IMG/VR virus record: IMGVR_UViG_3300042564_004473
Coordinates: 1-54,426 of that record
Strand: one strand, 5' to 3'
DNA length: 54,426 nucleotides
DNA from: a virus
This document shows, one piece after another, positions 24,468 to 32,733 of this stretch (position 1 is its first letter; each line of letters starts with the position of its first letter). Under the pieces are notes generated by a model. It did not search any database, had not been told where the DNA came from, and saw only the letters and a list, made by a program, of their open reading frames with translations. The position numbers were made by a program, and so were the translations under genes.

Positions 24468-24920
24468 ATGAAAAAATTATTATTAGTATTAGTAACATTA
24501 TTAATCTTTGTAACATCATTTTCCCAAGTTTGTTACACAGTAAAAAACGTTGAAAGTAAGGGAGACATCCAAGGAGTTAATCCTAAAAGATTTACTCTTG
24601 GGGTTAAACAAATTACGGAAGAAATACTATCAACTAATCATTCCATATGTGAAAATGGTGTACCAGTTTCTGTGGTGATTGAAAGTATTGAAGCTCCGAC
24701 TACAGGAGTAGGGGTTGGACCTTTTGAGTTTAAAAGAAAAAAAACAATCGTAACTTTAAATGTTATAATAAATGGAGTTTCTTACTTAGGTACAGGACAA
24801 AGTAATATGGATGTTAAATCTACATTTATCGAATTACAAGATGAAAATCTTCCTTTTGAAAAATCGGCGTTTTCTGCGGGTTTAAAAAAGGCATTACAAG
24901 ATGCGATTTCTAAATACTAA
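24468..24920 (+). CDS. Small secreted protein
   Basis: 150 residues from the ATG at 24468, preceded by GGAGG 22 nt upstream; a longer in-frame ATG at 24441 overlaps the previous gene. Signal peptide ends TSFSQ. The mature part (VCYTVKNVESKGDIQGVNPK ... LGTGQSNMDVKSTFIELQDE) is a soluble alpha/beta domain with two Cys. It follows the linker protein by 4 nt and precedes the lectin-type gene by 2 nt, consistent with one envelope operon. Function unknown. Confidence 0.65.
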   Translation: MKKLLLVLVTLLIFVTSFSQVCYTVKNVESKGDIQGVNPKRFTLGVKQITEEILSTNHSICENGVPVSVVIESIEAPTTGVGVGPFEFKRKKTIVTLNVIINGVSYLGTGQSNMDVKSTFIELQDENLPFEKSAFSAGLKKALQDAISKY

Positions 24921-24922
24921 CT

Positions 24923-26599
24923 ATGAAAAACATACTGATATTCATATTGATGTTTATGTTTATCCCGTTAATGTCAAATGCTCAATTTACATATTCGGGA
25001 TACATTTACAACGCTAATAATGTTGGTGCTGCTAACGTACCTGTTAAAATATATAAAAGAACCACACCAACTTTAACAGGATTTACATCTCAAACAAATT
25101 ATAACGGACACTCGTATTACCGTTCAACAGGATTGGCAACTTGGACAGTTGCAAAATCTAATTGTGAAGCAATGAATGGGCATTTGGTTACATTTTCTAA
25201 TGCTGCTGAAAACACATTTGTATTTAATACTTGGCCAAGTGGTTGGATTGGGTATTATCAGGATAAAGTTGCGGGGTATTTCTATTCAGAACCTTTAGGT
25301 GGATACAGATGGACTGAACTTCCAGTTACTAATGGATTACAGGCGGATTATGATGTATCATCTTACACATCAGGAACATCATTGTTGGATATTAAAGGGG
25401 GTGTTAATGCCACGTTAACTAATTCACCGACTTACACAAGTACATCAGGAAAGTATTTAACTTTCAATGGTGTTAATCAATACGGAATTACAGATAACTT
25501 AGCGTCAAAAGTAACAGGTAATACTGTTACATTAATGGCATGGGTTTATCCAACAGGAAATGGTGTTATTGTGACTGAATTGGGTGCGGGTAACCCATCA
25601 TCAGGTTGGCACGACTCTCAAATTGAAATTACCGGTGGTAATACTTTAAAGGTAGGTATTTGGAATACTAATATTGTATCTTTAAACACTTCAATCACAT
25701 TAAATGCTTGGCATTTAGTTGGATTTACTTATGACGGAACAACTTTAACAGGGTATAAAGATGGTGTTAGTTTTGGTTCGGTGGTAACTAATAGACAATC
25801 ACCCCAATTAAATGGAAATGGGTTATATTATGGAATTGGTTTGGCGGACGCGACTAATATGGGTTCAGGTGCGTATGGTGCATTTAGATTAGGTGACTTT
25901 CAGGTTTTCGATAGAGGTATAACTGCTGATGAGGTAAATAGAATGTATAATTTATACTCTTATAGATATGGGATTTATCCTTATTCCAATTGGAACGGTG
26001 GAGAACCTAATAATTCGGGAACTGAAGATTACACCCAATTTGTGGGTAGTGGTAAATGGAATGACTTGAATAATAATAATTCTTTAAACTATGTATTAGA
26101 GTTTGATTATATTGTTGATTTTACTCCTTGGGTTTTATTTAAAACCGTATACACCGACGCAACGGGAAAATACACAATAAATGAAACAACAAATCCTGCA
26201 ACGGAATGGTATCTTCAAATAGATGTTCCATCACCAACTACAACTACAATACAAACTGTAGACGCCTCAAGTGCTGGACTTAAATCTATTAGTAGAACTT
26301 GGACATCATTAGATTATTACAAATACGATGTTAATAATGATGGAACTATTACAGTGTCTGACACGTATTATATTTTTATGAAAAAGTCAGGTAGGTTTAC
26401 AACTTGGAAGTCTCCATTGCCCGATGTTAGATTATTCACTTCTACTCAATTTAATGCAATTAATTCGTCCACAACTGATTTAAGGGTAACTTACCCCGGG
26501 GTTTCCACTATTACAATTAATTCACCTGTTAGTGGGGGAAGTTCAAATTATTATTTAATTAATACCGGGTATTCAAATAATACGATATTAGGGTATTAA
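24923..26599 (+). CDS. Secreted C-type lectin domain interrupted by a LamG domain
   Basis: 558 residues. Signal peptide ends LMSNAQ (residue 21). Residues 22-50 resemble a carboxypeptidase-regulatory-like beta fold. Residues 55-120 are the first half of a C-type lectin domain (ATWTVAKSNCEAMNGHLVTF). Residues 137-345 are a LamG/concanavalin-like domain (YLTFNGVNQYGITDNLASKV; MAWVYPTGNG; WHLVGFTYDGTTLTGYKDGV). The lectin resumes at 352 (NWNGGEPNNSGTEDYTQFVG, GKWNDLNN). A dockerin-like loop DVNNDGTITVSDTYYIF and RFTTWKSPLPDVRLF follow near 468, the module shared with 19606, but there is no T9SS tail. Likely a carbohydrate- or surface-binding protein. Confidence 0.8.
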   Translation: MKNILIFILMFMFIPLMSNAQFTYSGYIYNANNVGAANVPVKIYKRTTPTLTGFTSQTNYNGHSYYRSTGLATWTVAKSNCEAMNGHLVTFSNAAENTFVFNTWPSGWIGYYQDKVAGYFYSEPLGGYRWTELPVTNGLQADYDVSSYTSGTSLLDIKGGVNATLTNSPTYTSTSGKYLTFNGVNQYGITDNLASKVTGNTVTLMAWVYPTGNGVIVTELGAGNPSSGWHDSQIEITGGNTLKVGIWNTNIVSLNTSITLNAWHLVGFTYDGTTLTGYKDGVSFGSVVTNRQSPQLNGNGLYYGIGLADATNMGSGAYGAFRLGDFQVFDRGITADEVNRMYNLYSYRYGIYPYSNWNGGEPNNSGTEDYTQFVGSGKWNDLNNNNSLNYVLEFDYIVDFTPWVLFKTVYTDATGKYTINETTNPATEWYLQIDVPSPTTTTIQTVDASSAGLKSISRTWTSLDYYKYDVNNDGTITVSDTYYIFMKKSGRFTTWKSPLPDVRLFTSTQFNAINSSTTDLRVTYPGVSTITINSPVSGGSSNYYLINTGYSNNTILGY

Positions 26600-26607
26600 A
26601 ACTATTT

Positions 26608-26638
26608 TTGGTGATTTTGTAAAAAAATCGTATCTTTG
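26608..26638 (+). promoter_or_regulatory. Bacteroidota-type promoter
   Basis: TTG (26608-26610), 20 nt, TATCTTTG (26631-26638), then TGGT and the ATG at 26643. The very short leader is the same as at 52503. Confidence 0.75.
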
Positions 26639-26642
26639 TGGT

Positions 26643-27044
26643 ATGATTACTAACAATGTCTTAACGAGAGAACAATCTATTAAAATTGCGGAATCTACCT
26701 TTGATTGGTGTTTAACTAAATTTGGAAATCCATTAAAGACGGTTAACCCAATACTTAATGTATCGTTTGACAAAAGAGTTAAACAATATTATGGACATTA
26801 CCGTAATAGAATTATTAGTGTATTCCCAAACGTATGTGGGAATGAAAGACTTATCATATTAACAGTTATTCACGAATTTAGACATTTTTTACAAATGCCA
26901 AAATTAGCTAATATGTCACAATACTATAAACTTTGTGAAAAATATGATTATGAAAATCATCCATTAGAGATTGATGCTATAAATTTTCAAAAAAAACACT
27001 ATTCGTCTTGTAGAAGAAGTTTGAAGAGAAAAGGAGTGTTATAG
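26643..27044 (+). CDS. Zinc-peptidase-like protein (HEFRH motif)
   Basis: 133 residues. LIILTVIHEFRHFLQMPKLA (about residues 76-95) has HExxH followed by an H-x-x-x region like SprT/metallopeptidases; EIDAINFQKKHY later could supply the third ligand. The C-terminus is basic (RRSLKRKGVL). No leader, no signal peptide, so it should act in the host cytoplasm. The start follows TATCTTTGTGGT directly. Activity inferred from the motif only. Confidence 0.65.
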   Translation: MITNNVLTREQSIKIAESTFDWCLTKFGNPLKTVNPILNVSFDKRVKQYYGHYRNRIISVFPNVCGNERLIILTVIHEFRHFLQMPKLANMSQYYKLCEKYDYENHPLEIDAINFQKKHYSSCRRSLKRKGVL

Positions 27045-27065
27045 GTGATTAATCTTTTTTGTAAA

Positions 27066-27077
27066 TATTTATTATAA
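27066..27077 (+). promoter_or_regulatory. TATTTATTATAA box (candidate late promoter)
   Basis: TATTTATTATAA lies 27 nt before the endolysin start at 27105, in keeping with late expression of lysis genes. Confidence 0.45.
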
Positions 27078-27104
27078 AATAAACTATAATAAATTACAAA
27101 AACA

Positions 27105-27926
27105 ATGTTATTAAAAAACGGCTCTAAAGGAGAGGATGTAAAAAAATTACAAGCAAAACTAGGATTAACCGCCGATGGAAGTTTCGGACCTGGTACAGAA
27201 GCAAAGGTTAAAGAATGGCAATCTGCAAATGGTTTAACTGCTGACGGAATCGTTGGTGAAGGAACTTGGGGTAAAATGTTTGCCGGTGAAGTCATTAAAG
27301 AAAATGTTGTAATTCCAACAGGGGGAGCATTTAAATTAGAAAAATTAAAAGGACATATTCCTGACGCGGTAATTGCTCAGATTCCTGATACCGCAGCAAA
27401 ATTCAATATCACAACTCCGTTAAGATTAGCACATTTCTTAGCACAATGTGGACACGAGAGTGGTGGATTTAAAGCGGTTAGTGAGAATGTGAACTATTCT
27501 GCAGATGGACTTAAAAAAATATTTGGAAAATATTTTCCAGGTAATTTAAATGAATCTTACGCTCGTCAACCCGAGAAGATTGCATCAAGAGTATATGCTG
27601 ACCGTATGGGTAATGGTAACGAAGCTTCAAAAGAAGGTTTTAAATTCCGTGGAAGAGGTTATATTCAATTAACCGGTAAATCAAACTATACTAACTTTGC
27701 TAAATTTATTGGTGAAGATACCGTAGCAAATCCTGACTTAGTTGCGACAAAATACCCATTAGCATCTGCAGCATTTTTCTTTGATTCAAATAAATTATGG
27801 GCAATCTGTGATAAAGGTGCTGATGAAGCAACTGTAACTTCGGTAACAAAAAGAGTTAATGGAGGTACAATAGGATTGGCTGATAGATTGAAACATTTTA
27901 AAGAATATTACGCTTTATTGGCATAA
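27105..27926 (+). CDS. Endolysin: peptidoglycan-binding domain plus GH19 muramidase
   Basis: 273 residues. Residues 1-60 are a PG-binding type 1 domain (LLKNGSKGEDVKKLQAKLGL, ADGSFGPGTEAKVKEWQ). Residues 80-273 are a glycoside hydrolase 19-like domain with LAHFLAQCGHESGGFK (Glu118 likely catalytic), VYADRMGNGNEASKEGFKFR, GRGYIQLTGKSNYTNFAKFI and ASAAFFFDSNKLW. GH19 phage enzymes cut peptidoglycan glycan strands during lysis. There is no signal peptide, so export would need a holin. The length is typical. Confidence 0.9.
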   Translation: MLLKNGSKGEDVKKLQAKLGLTADGSFGPGTEAKVKEWQSANGLTADGIVGEGTWGKMFAGEVIKENVVIPTGGAFKLEKLKGHIPDAVIAQIPDTAAKFNITTPLRLAHFLAQCGHESGGFKAVSENVNYSADGLKKIFGKYFPGNLNESYARQPEKIASRVYADRMGNGNEASKEGFKFRGRGYIQLTGKSNYTNFAKFIGEDTVANPDLVATKYPLASAAFFFDSNKLWAICDKGADEATVTSVTKRVNGGTIGLADRLKHFKEYYALLA

Positions 27927-27948
27927 TTAAAAAAAATGTCTATATTTG
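27918..27948 (+). promoter_or_regulatory. Bacteroidota-type promoter
   Basis: TTG (27918-27920, inside the end of the endolysin gene), 20 nt, TATATTTG (27941-27948), ATG at 27955 after 6 nt. Confidence 0.7.
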
Positions 27949-27954
27949 TTTAAA

Positions 27955-28197
27955 ATGAATAATACAAATAGTATGGATAAATTTAAAACAGAATATGAAA
28001 GAATCATTGAGACTTTAAAGTCTTGTAAAATTCAAAGTCATTTAGATGCTACCGAAAAATATTATAAATTATTTAAACAGAAATGGGCTGATTTTTATAA
28101 TTCAAAGGATAGTAAATTGGATGAACTTACATATAATTGTGATGTAAAATTTGAAATACTATTAAACAATAAAAGAAAAACATTGGGGTGGGTATAA
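27955..28197 (+). CDS. Small helical protein
   Basis: 80 residues from the ATG at 27955, MNNTNSMDKFKTEYERIIET then helical (ATEKYYKLFKQKWADFYNSK). It has its own host-type promoter and ends inside a hairpin, 18 nt before the next ATG. No motif recognised. Confidence 0.65.
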   Translation: MNNTNSMDKFKTEYERIIETLKSCKIQSHLDATEKYYKLFKQKWADFYNSKDSKLDELTYNCDVKFEILLNNKRKTLGWV

Positions 28198-28210
28198 TCA
28201 CCCCAATTTT
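28182..28210 (+). terminator. Hairpin over a stop codon
   Basis: ATTGGGGTG / CACCCCAAT, a 9-bp stem with an 8-nt loop followed by TTTTG. It spans the stop at 28197 and ends 5 nt before the next ATG, so it may also control translation of that gene. Confidence 0.65.
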
Positions 28211-28214
28211 GCCT

Positions 28215-28637
28215 ATGAAACAAACACAATTAGAATTTAAAAGTGAGTTTTTACCTGAAATAACCGTTGTGGTTGTTTTTGATGATGACCCACGATATGA
28301 ACAAGTTAAATCGTATTTTGACGAATACGGGTATGGATTTATGGTACCTGGTAAAAATTTAATAATCGTTGATGGTGAAGAATTATTAAACGGAGACGAC
28401 AATAGTATTTTAAAGTTTATCGAAGCTCACGAAGTGTCTCACATATTATTAAATCATTCAGGACCTAGAAATGAAAAAGAAGAACTTGAGGCAGATTTAG
28501 GTGCTTATATAATTTTAAAACATTATGGGTACAAAAAACCATTAGAGTTATTGTTAACTCATTTTGAAAATAGACACGGAATGGAATTTGATGAGTCGAT
28601 GATTCCTGAAATATCAAATAAATTGGGGTTGGGATAG
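28215..28637 (+). CDS. HEVSH zinc-peptidase-like protein
   Basis: 140 residues from the ATG at 28215; a GTG at 28188 lies inside the upstream gene. FIEAHEVSHILLNHSGP (about 73-90) and then EELEADLGAYIIL is the H-E-x-x-H plus downstream E-x-x-x-D arrangement seen in ImmA/IrrE-like metallopeptidases. It has no leader or signal and should be cytoplasmic. Whether it cleaves a regulator, as ImmA does, is unknown. Confidence 0.65.
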   Translation: MKQTQLEFKSEFLPEITVVVVFDDDPRYEQVKSYFDEYGYGFMVPGKNLIIVDGEELLNGDDNSILKFIEAHEVSHILLNHSGPRNEKEELEADLGAYIILKHYGYKKPLELLLTHFENRHGMEFDESMIPEISNKLGLG

Positions 28638-28725
28638 TCGTAAAACTAAATTTTTTTAAAATAATATATATTTATATGATACCTCCACCCCCTTATGGGT
28701 GTTTATATATATCAAGTACCAGAAG

Positions 28726-28751
28726 ACCCAAGAAATTCTTGGGTTTTTTTA
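28726..28751 (+). terminator. Rho-independent terminator
   Basis: ACCCAAGAA / TTCTTGGGT palindrome followed by TTTTTTT. Confidence 0.8.
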
Positions 28752-28752
28752 T

Positions 28753-28782
28753 TTGTATTTTGACTAAAATTTATTATCTTTG
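28753..28782 (+). promoter_or_regulatory. Bacteroidota-type promoter
   Basis: TTG (28753-28755), 19 nt, TATCTTTG (28775-28782); ATG at 28795. It starts immediately after a terminator. Confidence 0.75.
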
Positions 28783-28794
28783 TAAAAAAAATAT

Positions 28795-29430
28795 ATGGAA
28801 CCAGAAAGAGACATATTCGACGAATGGACGGAAGAAAGAGAAAAAGAATCGTGGATTATGAGAAAATTACGATTCATACCATTATGGTGGAAACACGATG
28901 GAAAATATTTACATCTTGAATTTAAACGAGGAGTGAAAAGTTTAATTTATTGGTTTCCAATCATATGGAAAGACAGAAATTGGGATAGTCATTACATATT
29001 TGAGATAATGAAACACAAACTATCTGCACAAGCTAATTATATTGGACATAGAGATTTACATACCCGAGCTCAAGAAGATGCTCGAAGAATGAGATTGTGC
29101 GTGAAATTGATGGGGTTGATTCAAGAAGAGTTTTATTCTTCTGAATATTTGGATTATCATAAAACAAAACATTGGTTTGAGGATGTTCCTGAACATCCGG
29201 GACTTTCTTCTTGGGAATCAAGAGTATTAGGAGAGAATTTTGATGATTATTTTAAAAAATACCCATTAATCTATAAAAGAGTGTTAAATGGTGAGGGTGT
29301 TTTTAATAGAGAAGGACGTGAGGATGATAAACAAATCATTGCTATGAATATTGGATACATAAATCACGTCAGAGCAAGAAAACTATTGTTTAAAATAATG
29401 GAAGATAATATAGAAAAATGGTGGGATTAG
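28795..29430 (+). CDS. Aromatic-rich protein of unknown function
   Basis: 211 residues, soluble, rich in Trp, His and Tyr (LRFIPLWWKHDGKYLHLEFK; IGHRDLHTRAQEDARRMRL). I recall similar sequences as conserved hypothetical phage proteins but no function. The length, single promoter and position beside a metallophosphoesterase suggest an early or middle gene. No leader or signal. Confidence 0.7.
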   Translation: MEPERDIFDEWTEEREKESWIMRKLRFIPLWWKHDGKYLHLEFKRGVKSLIYWFPIIWKDRNWDSHYIFEIMKHKLSAQANYIGHRDLHTRAQEDARRMRLCVKLMGLIQEEFYSSEYLDYHKTKHWFEDVPEHPGLSSWESRVLGENFDDYFKKYPLIYKRVLNGEGVFNREGREDDKQIIAMNIGYINHVRARKLLFKIMEDNIEKWWD

Positions 29431-29442
29431 CCTATTTTTTAT

Positions 29443-29450
29443 TATCTTTG
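29443..29450 (+). promoter_or_regulatory. TATCTTTG -7 element
   Basis: TATCTTTGTAAAAAAA lies 17 nt before the ATG at 29468; the -33 TTG is not conserved. Confidence 0.5.
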
Positions 29451-29467
29451 TAAAAAAATTAAGAATT

Positions 29468-30169
29468 ATGAAAATTACACTTTTGTCGGATACTCACAAT
29501 AATCACAAACAAGTGACTCAAGACTTACCTGGTGGTGACTTATTAATTCACGCGGGGGACATATCTTCAATGGGTTATGAACACGAGATTACCGAATTCT
29601 GTAAATGGTTCGATAAAATTGATAACTATGATACCAAAGTATTTATTGCGGGTAATCACGATTGGGGATTTCAAAATAATGTTAAGAAAACATCAAAGAT
29701 AGTTAATTCTTATAAAACAATTGATTACCTACAAGATGAGCTTTTGATGGTAGGTGAAGACTATGATAAAATGATTAAGATTTGGGGTAGTCCTTGGCAA
29801 CCTGAATTCTATAATTGGGCGTTTAATCTTCCTCGCAACGGTGAAGAACTTAAATCAAAATGGGATATGATTATTCCTGATGTTGATATCTTGATTACTC
29901 ACGGTCCTGCTTGGGGTTTCTTGGACGATGTTGAGGGTAGAAGAGGACATAGATTAGGTTGTGAATTATTGGCGGAAAGAATTAAATCTATTAAACCAAA
30001 GATTCACGTTTGTGGGCATATTCATACAGGGTATGGACACTACTTTGACGGACACACTCATTATTTCAATGCTGCGGTATTAAACGAAAGATATAATTAC
30101 GCTCAATTACCTTGGAATATTGATTGGGACCCAATCACAAATAGAGTTACTTTCTTGGACAATGATTAA
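29468..30169 (+). CDS. Calcineurin-like metallophosphoesterase
   Basis: 233 residues. The metal-binding motifs are in order: LLSDTHNNH (D-x-H, residues 5-12), LLIHAGDISS (GD), FIAGNHDWG (GNHD), ILITHGPAWG (H) and HVCGHIHTGYG (GHxH). Closest in layout to the MPPED-type phosphodiesterases. It would hydrolyse phosphomonoesters or cyclic phosphodiesters; the substrate is unknown. A UUCG-loop terminator follows. Confidence 0.85.
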   Translation: MKITLLSDTHNNHKQVTQDLPGGDLLIHAGDISSMGYEHEITEFCKWFDKIDNYDTKVFIAGNHDWGFQNNVKKTSKIVNSYKTIDYLQDELLMVGEDYDKMIKIWGSPWQPEFYNWAFNLPRNGEELKSKWDMIIPDVDILITHGPAWGFLDDVEGRRGHRLGCELLAERIKSIKPKIHVCGHIHTGYGHYFDGHTHYFNAAVLNERYNYAQLPWNIDWDPITNRVTFLDND

Positions 30170-30171
30170 AG

Positions 30172-30199
30172 AATCACCTTCGGGTGGTTTTTTATTTTT
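30172..30199 (+). terminator. Rho-independent terminator with UUCG loop
   Basis: AATCACC-TTCG-GGTGGTT stem followed by TTTTATTTTT. Confidence 0.85.
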
Positions 30200-30203
30200 A
30201 ACA

Positions 30204-30211
30204 TATTTATT
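30204..30211 (+). promoter_or_regulatory. TATTTATT box (candidate late promoter)
   Basis: TATTTATT ends 3 nt before the ATG at 30215. Confidence 0.4.
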
Positions 30212-30214
30212 ACT

Positions 30215-30799
30215 ATGCAAAGATTTGAAAATGAATTACCAAAATCGGTATTAAAACTGATTATCAATGAAATTGGTAAAGAGGTGAGTGAAAGTGATAT
30301 TAGTTGGACTAATGATGACGCTTATTCTAAAACTATTACAGAGTTAATTGATAATTCAATTAAGAAATTTGGTATTACGAATATTGATTGGGAGTCATAT
30401 GGGTTTTTTTGGAAGTTATATCAAGATAATCATGATTTTGATGGGGAAGGAGATATTGTAGTTCCAAAAATGATGGTATTTCCTGTAGATATATCAGTAA
30501 ATGTTAGAAAATATATGACAGAAAGTTATTTACACAATATACATACATATGATAAAGAGTATGTTAATTCTTTCATTTATGAAGGCGAATTTGATTATTA
30601 TGAAGGTAAATATATGAATGAAAATGTGTATGATACTTACACGAATGATTGGGAGATAGAAAGTATAGGGAATCCAGTTAGTTTAAAAGAAGGTAAAAAA
30701 GTTAGAAGAGTTATCACAGAAAGTGATAATAAAGAATTACAAGATTTATTAATAATGCAAAAAGCGATTGAAGAAAGGATTAATTACCTTTCTTCTTAG
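30215..30799 (+). CDS. Acidic protein of unknown function
   Basis: 194 residues. The start MQRFENELPKSVLKLIINEI contains I-I-N-E and may be a weak leader. The middle is acidic and Tyr-rich. Near the C-terminus KVRRVITESDNKELQDLLIM looks like the ESD-type leader placed inside the protein. It overlaps the convergent gene at 30780 by 20 nt. Function unknown. Confidence 0.6.
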   Translation: MQRFENELPKSVLKLIINEIGKEVSESDISWTNDDAYSKTITELIDNSIKKFGITNIDWESYGFFWKLYQDNHDFDGEGDIVVPKMMVFPVDISVNVRKYMTESYLHNIHTYDKEYVNSFIYEGEFDYYEGKYMNENVYDTYTNDWEIESIGNPVSLKEGKKVRRVITESDNKELQDLLIMQKAIEERINYLSS

Positions 30800-31013
30800 A
30801 CTTTTTTTCTTCAGAGATTAAATCTTTAATTGTCTTCTTTTTATTTGGAGAAGTCCAAATGTTAAAACCCCTTTTCCATCTATATTCAACAGAAACAGGT
30901 CCATTTGTGGTTATAGTTCTATCATATTTCCAAATAGAAATAGATTCTTCGTCTTCGTAAACTCTTTCCCACTTAGTTGGTTTATCTTCCTTTTTATTGT
31001 TTTGTAATGCCAT
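30780..31013 (-). CDS. Small basic protein
   Basis: 77 residues, MALQNNKKEDKPTKWERVYE with a Trp/Lys-rich core (SVEYRWKRGFNIWTSPNKKK) and a Lys-rich end. Convergent with and overlapping the gene at 30215. No known motif. Confidence 0.6.
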   Translation of the reverse strand: MALQNNKKEDKPTKWERVYEDEESISIWKYDRTITTNGPVSVEYRWKRGFNIWTSPNKKKTIKDLISEEKKSKKKGN

Positions 31014-31059
31014 AGTGTAAAATTAAGGTATTATTTTTTTTTAATCAAATTTTTTTAAT

Positions 31060-31067
31060 TATATTTG
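31060..31067 (+). promoter_or_regulatory. Orphan TATATTTGTGGT element
   Basis: TATATTTGTGGT matches the sites at 26631 and 52491, where ATG follows; here GTGTAA follows, so no start codon is available. No TTG at the right distance. Confidence 0.3.
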
Positions 31068-31117
31068 TGGTGTGTAAAAAATATTATCACTTCTTAGTTT
31101 ACTATTAAATACATTGA

Positions 31118-31125
31118 TATTTATC
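31118..31125 (+). promoter_or_regulatory. TATTTATC box (candidate late promoter)
   Basis: TATTTATCAGT ends directly before the ATG at 31129. Confidence 0.4.
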
Positions 31126-31128
31126 AGT

Positions 31129-32097
31129 ATGAGTGAAAATCAAGGAATATATGATATTGTTAATAGGTTAAACCAAGATAAGGTTTATGAATATAATGGA
31201 CCATTATTATCTGACGTACCATTTAACATTAGTTTTAAATATAAATTTAAAATAACTGGGGATTTAACATTACTCCATATGGGTAATCCTTTAAATCATA
31301 TAGGTATTGATTTAACTATCCTTGAGTTGACTCCTCCTAGTTTTCAAGATATCTTTAAGGGGTTAAATACCCGTATGAAAATTGATGATAGAATATATTA
31401 TCTATCAGGTAAATTAAAAAATGATATTTGGAGAGTTTTACAACATTTTAGTTTGGATGATTCCCCTGAAATTGTTAATGTTAATTTAGAATTAAATTCA
31501 GACGAACCTACGAGTATTACAGAATCACAAAGTGAAAAACGAAATGTGGTTAGAAAAGTTGTTGAAGATATTATACAAATTTTTAAAAGTAAAGGTGACG
31601 GAGAATACACTTTACCTGAAGATACTACCGGAGAATTTACGTATCAATTTGAAAATTTAAAAAATGACTTTAACGTTGAATTAAGAATTCAAGAAAGTGA
31701 TGAGGTAGATAAGTTTGAATTGGATGGTGGTTATTATGAGGATGATGAAACAATAGAGATTGAAATCGTATTTAATCCTGAAGCATTTCCTAAATCATTA
31801 TATGAATTGGTTGGTGATTTAAACGAAACATTTAGACACGAATTACAACATCATTTACAATATGGAAGAGGTGATGAGAACCCTAAAGGTAAAAAAAGTC
31901 CTGAGAAATATTATTCACAACCTCACGAATTAGATGCTCAGGTTGCTGGGATTAAAAGAAAGTCTAAAATAACTAAACAACCTTTTGAACAGAGCGTTAG
32001 AGATTGGTTTGCAAAAAATAAAAATAAACATACTTTGAATAACGCCTCTCAAGAAAGAGTGATTCAAAGGATTTTACAATATTATAATAATAAGTAA
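31129..32097 (+). CDS. HExxH metallopeptidase-like protein
   Basis: 322 residues from the ATG at 31129 (MSENQGIYDIVNRLNQDKVY). The C-terminal half holds LNETFRHELQHHLQYGRGDE near residue 230, an HExxH zinc motif, followed by PHELDAQVAGIKRKSK, where Glu is the likely third ligand. An internal segment SITESQSEKRNVVRKVVEDI near 130 resembles a leader placed between an N-terminal beta domain and the peptidase domain. A possible virion protease; substrate unknown. Confidence 0.7.
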   Translation: MSENQGIYDIVNRLNQDKVYEYNGPLLSDVPFNISFKYKFKITGDLTLLHMGNPLNHIGIDLTILELTPPSFQDIFKGLNTRMKIDDRIYYLSGKLKNDIWRVLQHFSLDDSPEIVNVNLELNSDEPTSITESQSEKRNVVRKVVEDIIQIFKSKGDGEYTLPEDTTGEFTYQFENLKNDFNVELRIQESDEVDKFELDGGYYEDDETIEIEIVFNPEAFPKSLYELVGDLNETFRHELQHHLQYGRGDENPKGKKSPEKYYSQPHELDAQVAGIKRKSKITKQPFEQSVRDWFAKNKNKHTLNNASQERVIQRILQYYNNK

Positions 32098-32109
32098 TGT
32101 TTTAAAATA

Positions 32110-32730
32110 TTAGTCTCTAAATCGAGCAACTAATTTAGTAATCAATTCTTTAAGAGCGTTACCTGAAACACTTACCAATCCAAACGACATTAGTCTAACT
32201 ATAATTTCTTTTACATCATTCCCTTTAATGCCTGATTGAGACATTTCCCATATTATAGGTAAGATAGGTATGATGAATGAGTAACTCATTATATTTGATA
32301 TTGTGTACAATGTCATATTAAGACTCTCAATGAATTTAAAGAACGTCTGTCTTAATTTGGTACCTTTTTTTAATACTTGAGAAAAAACTTCAAAAATACC
32401 CTGTTTTTTAATGTGGTCAACTAACGTTTTAATGGTTGATTTACTTTCGTTAAAAAGTATTGCTGAAGTTGCACAAAGGATAGACGCCACTTGGAATTCA
32501 TTCAAATTAAAATTCCCACTCATAATAAAATCGTTTAGTGGTGCCATAACACCTCCAACACCTGCACCCCAAATCAACAACATATTTAAATTAATTTTTA
32601 AATCTTGTTCAGTCTTGGTAATGACAGTTTCTGCAAATTCTTTCAAATTGCTTAAATAGTTTGTAAACTCATCACGAGATTCATTCAATAAAATTGCACG
32701 ATATTGACTTTCAGTTAATACTACTTTCAT
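32110..32730 (-). CDS. Leader-bearing membrane-active protein
   Basis: 206 residues. The leader MKVVLTESQYRAILLNES ends in L-L-N-E. Three hydrophobic segments follow: about 48-68 (MLLIWGAGVGGVMAPLND), 80-95 (FQVASILCATSAILF) and 140-165 (TISNIMSYSFIIPILPIIWE). The combination of a capsid-type leader and membrane helices suggests a protein stored in the virion that inserts in a membrane on entry. Unproven. Confidence 0.7.
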   Translation of the reverse strand: MKVVLTESQYRAILLNESRDEFTNYLSNLKEFAETVITKTEQDLKINLNMLLIWGAGVGGVMAPLNDFIMSGNFNLNEFQVASILCATSAILFNESKSTIKTLVDHIKKQGIFEVFSQVLKKGTKLRQTFFKFIESLNMTLYTISNIMSYSFIIPILPIIWEMSQSGIKGNDVKEIIVRLMSFGLVSVSGNALKELITKLVARFRD

Positions 32731-32733
32731 ATG

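Noticed and set aside
28676-28861. Short reading frame MIPPPPYGCLYISS... after a TATTTAT box
   Set aside because: It reads through a strong terminator and the promoter of the next gene, and has no domain-like sequence.
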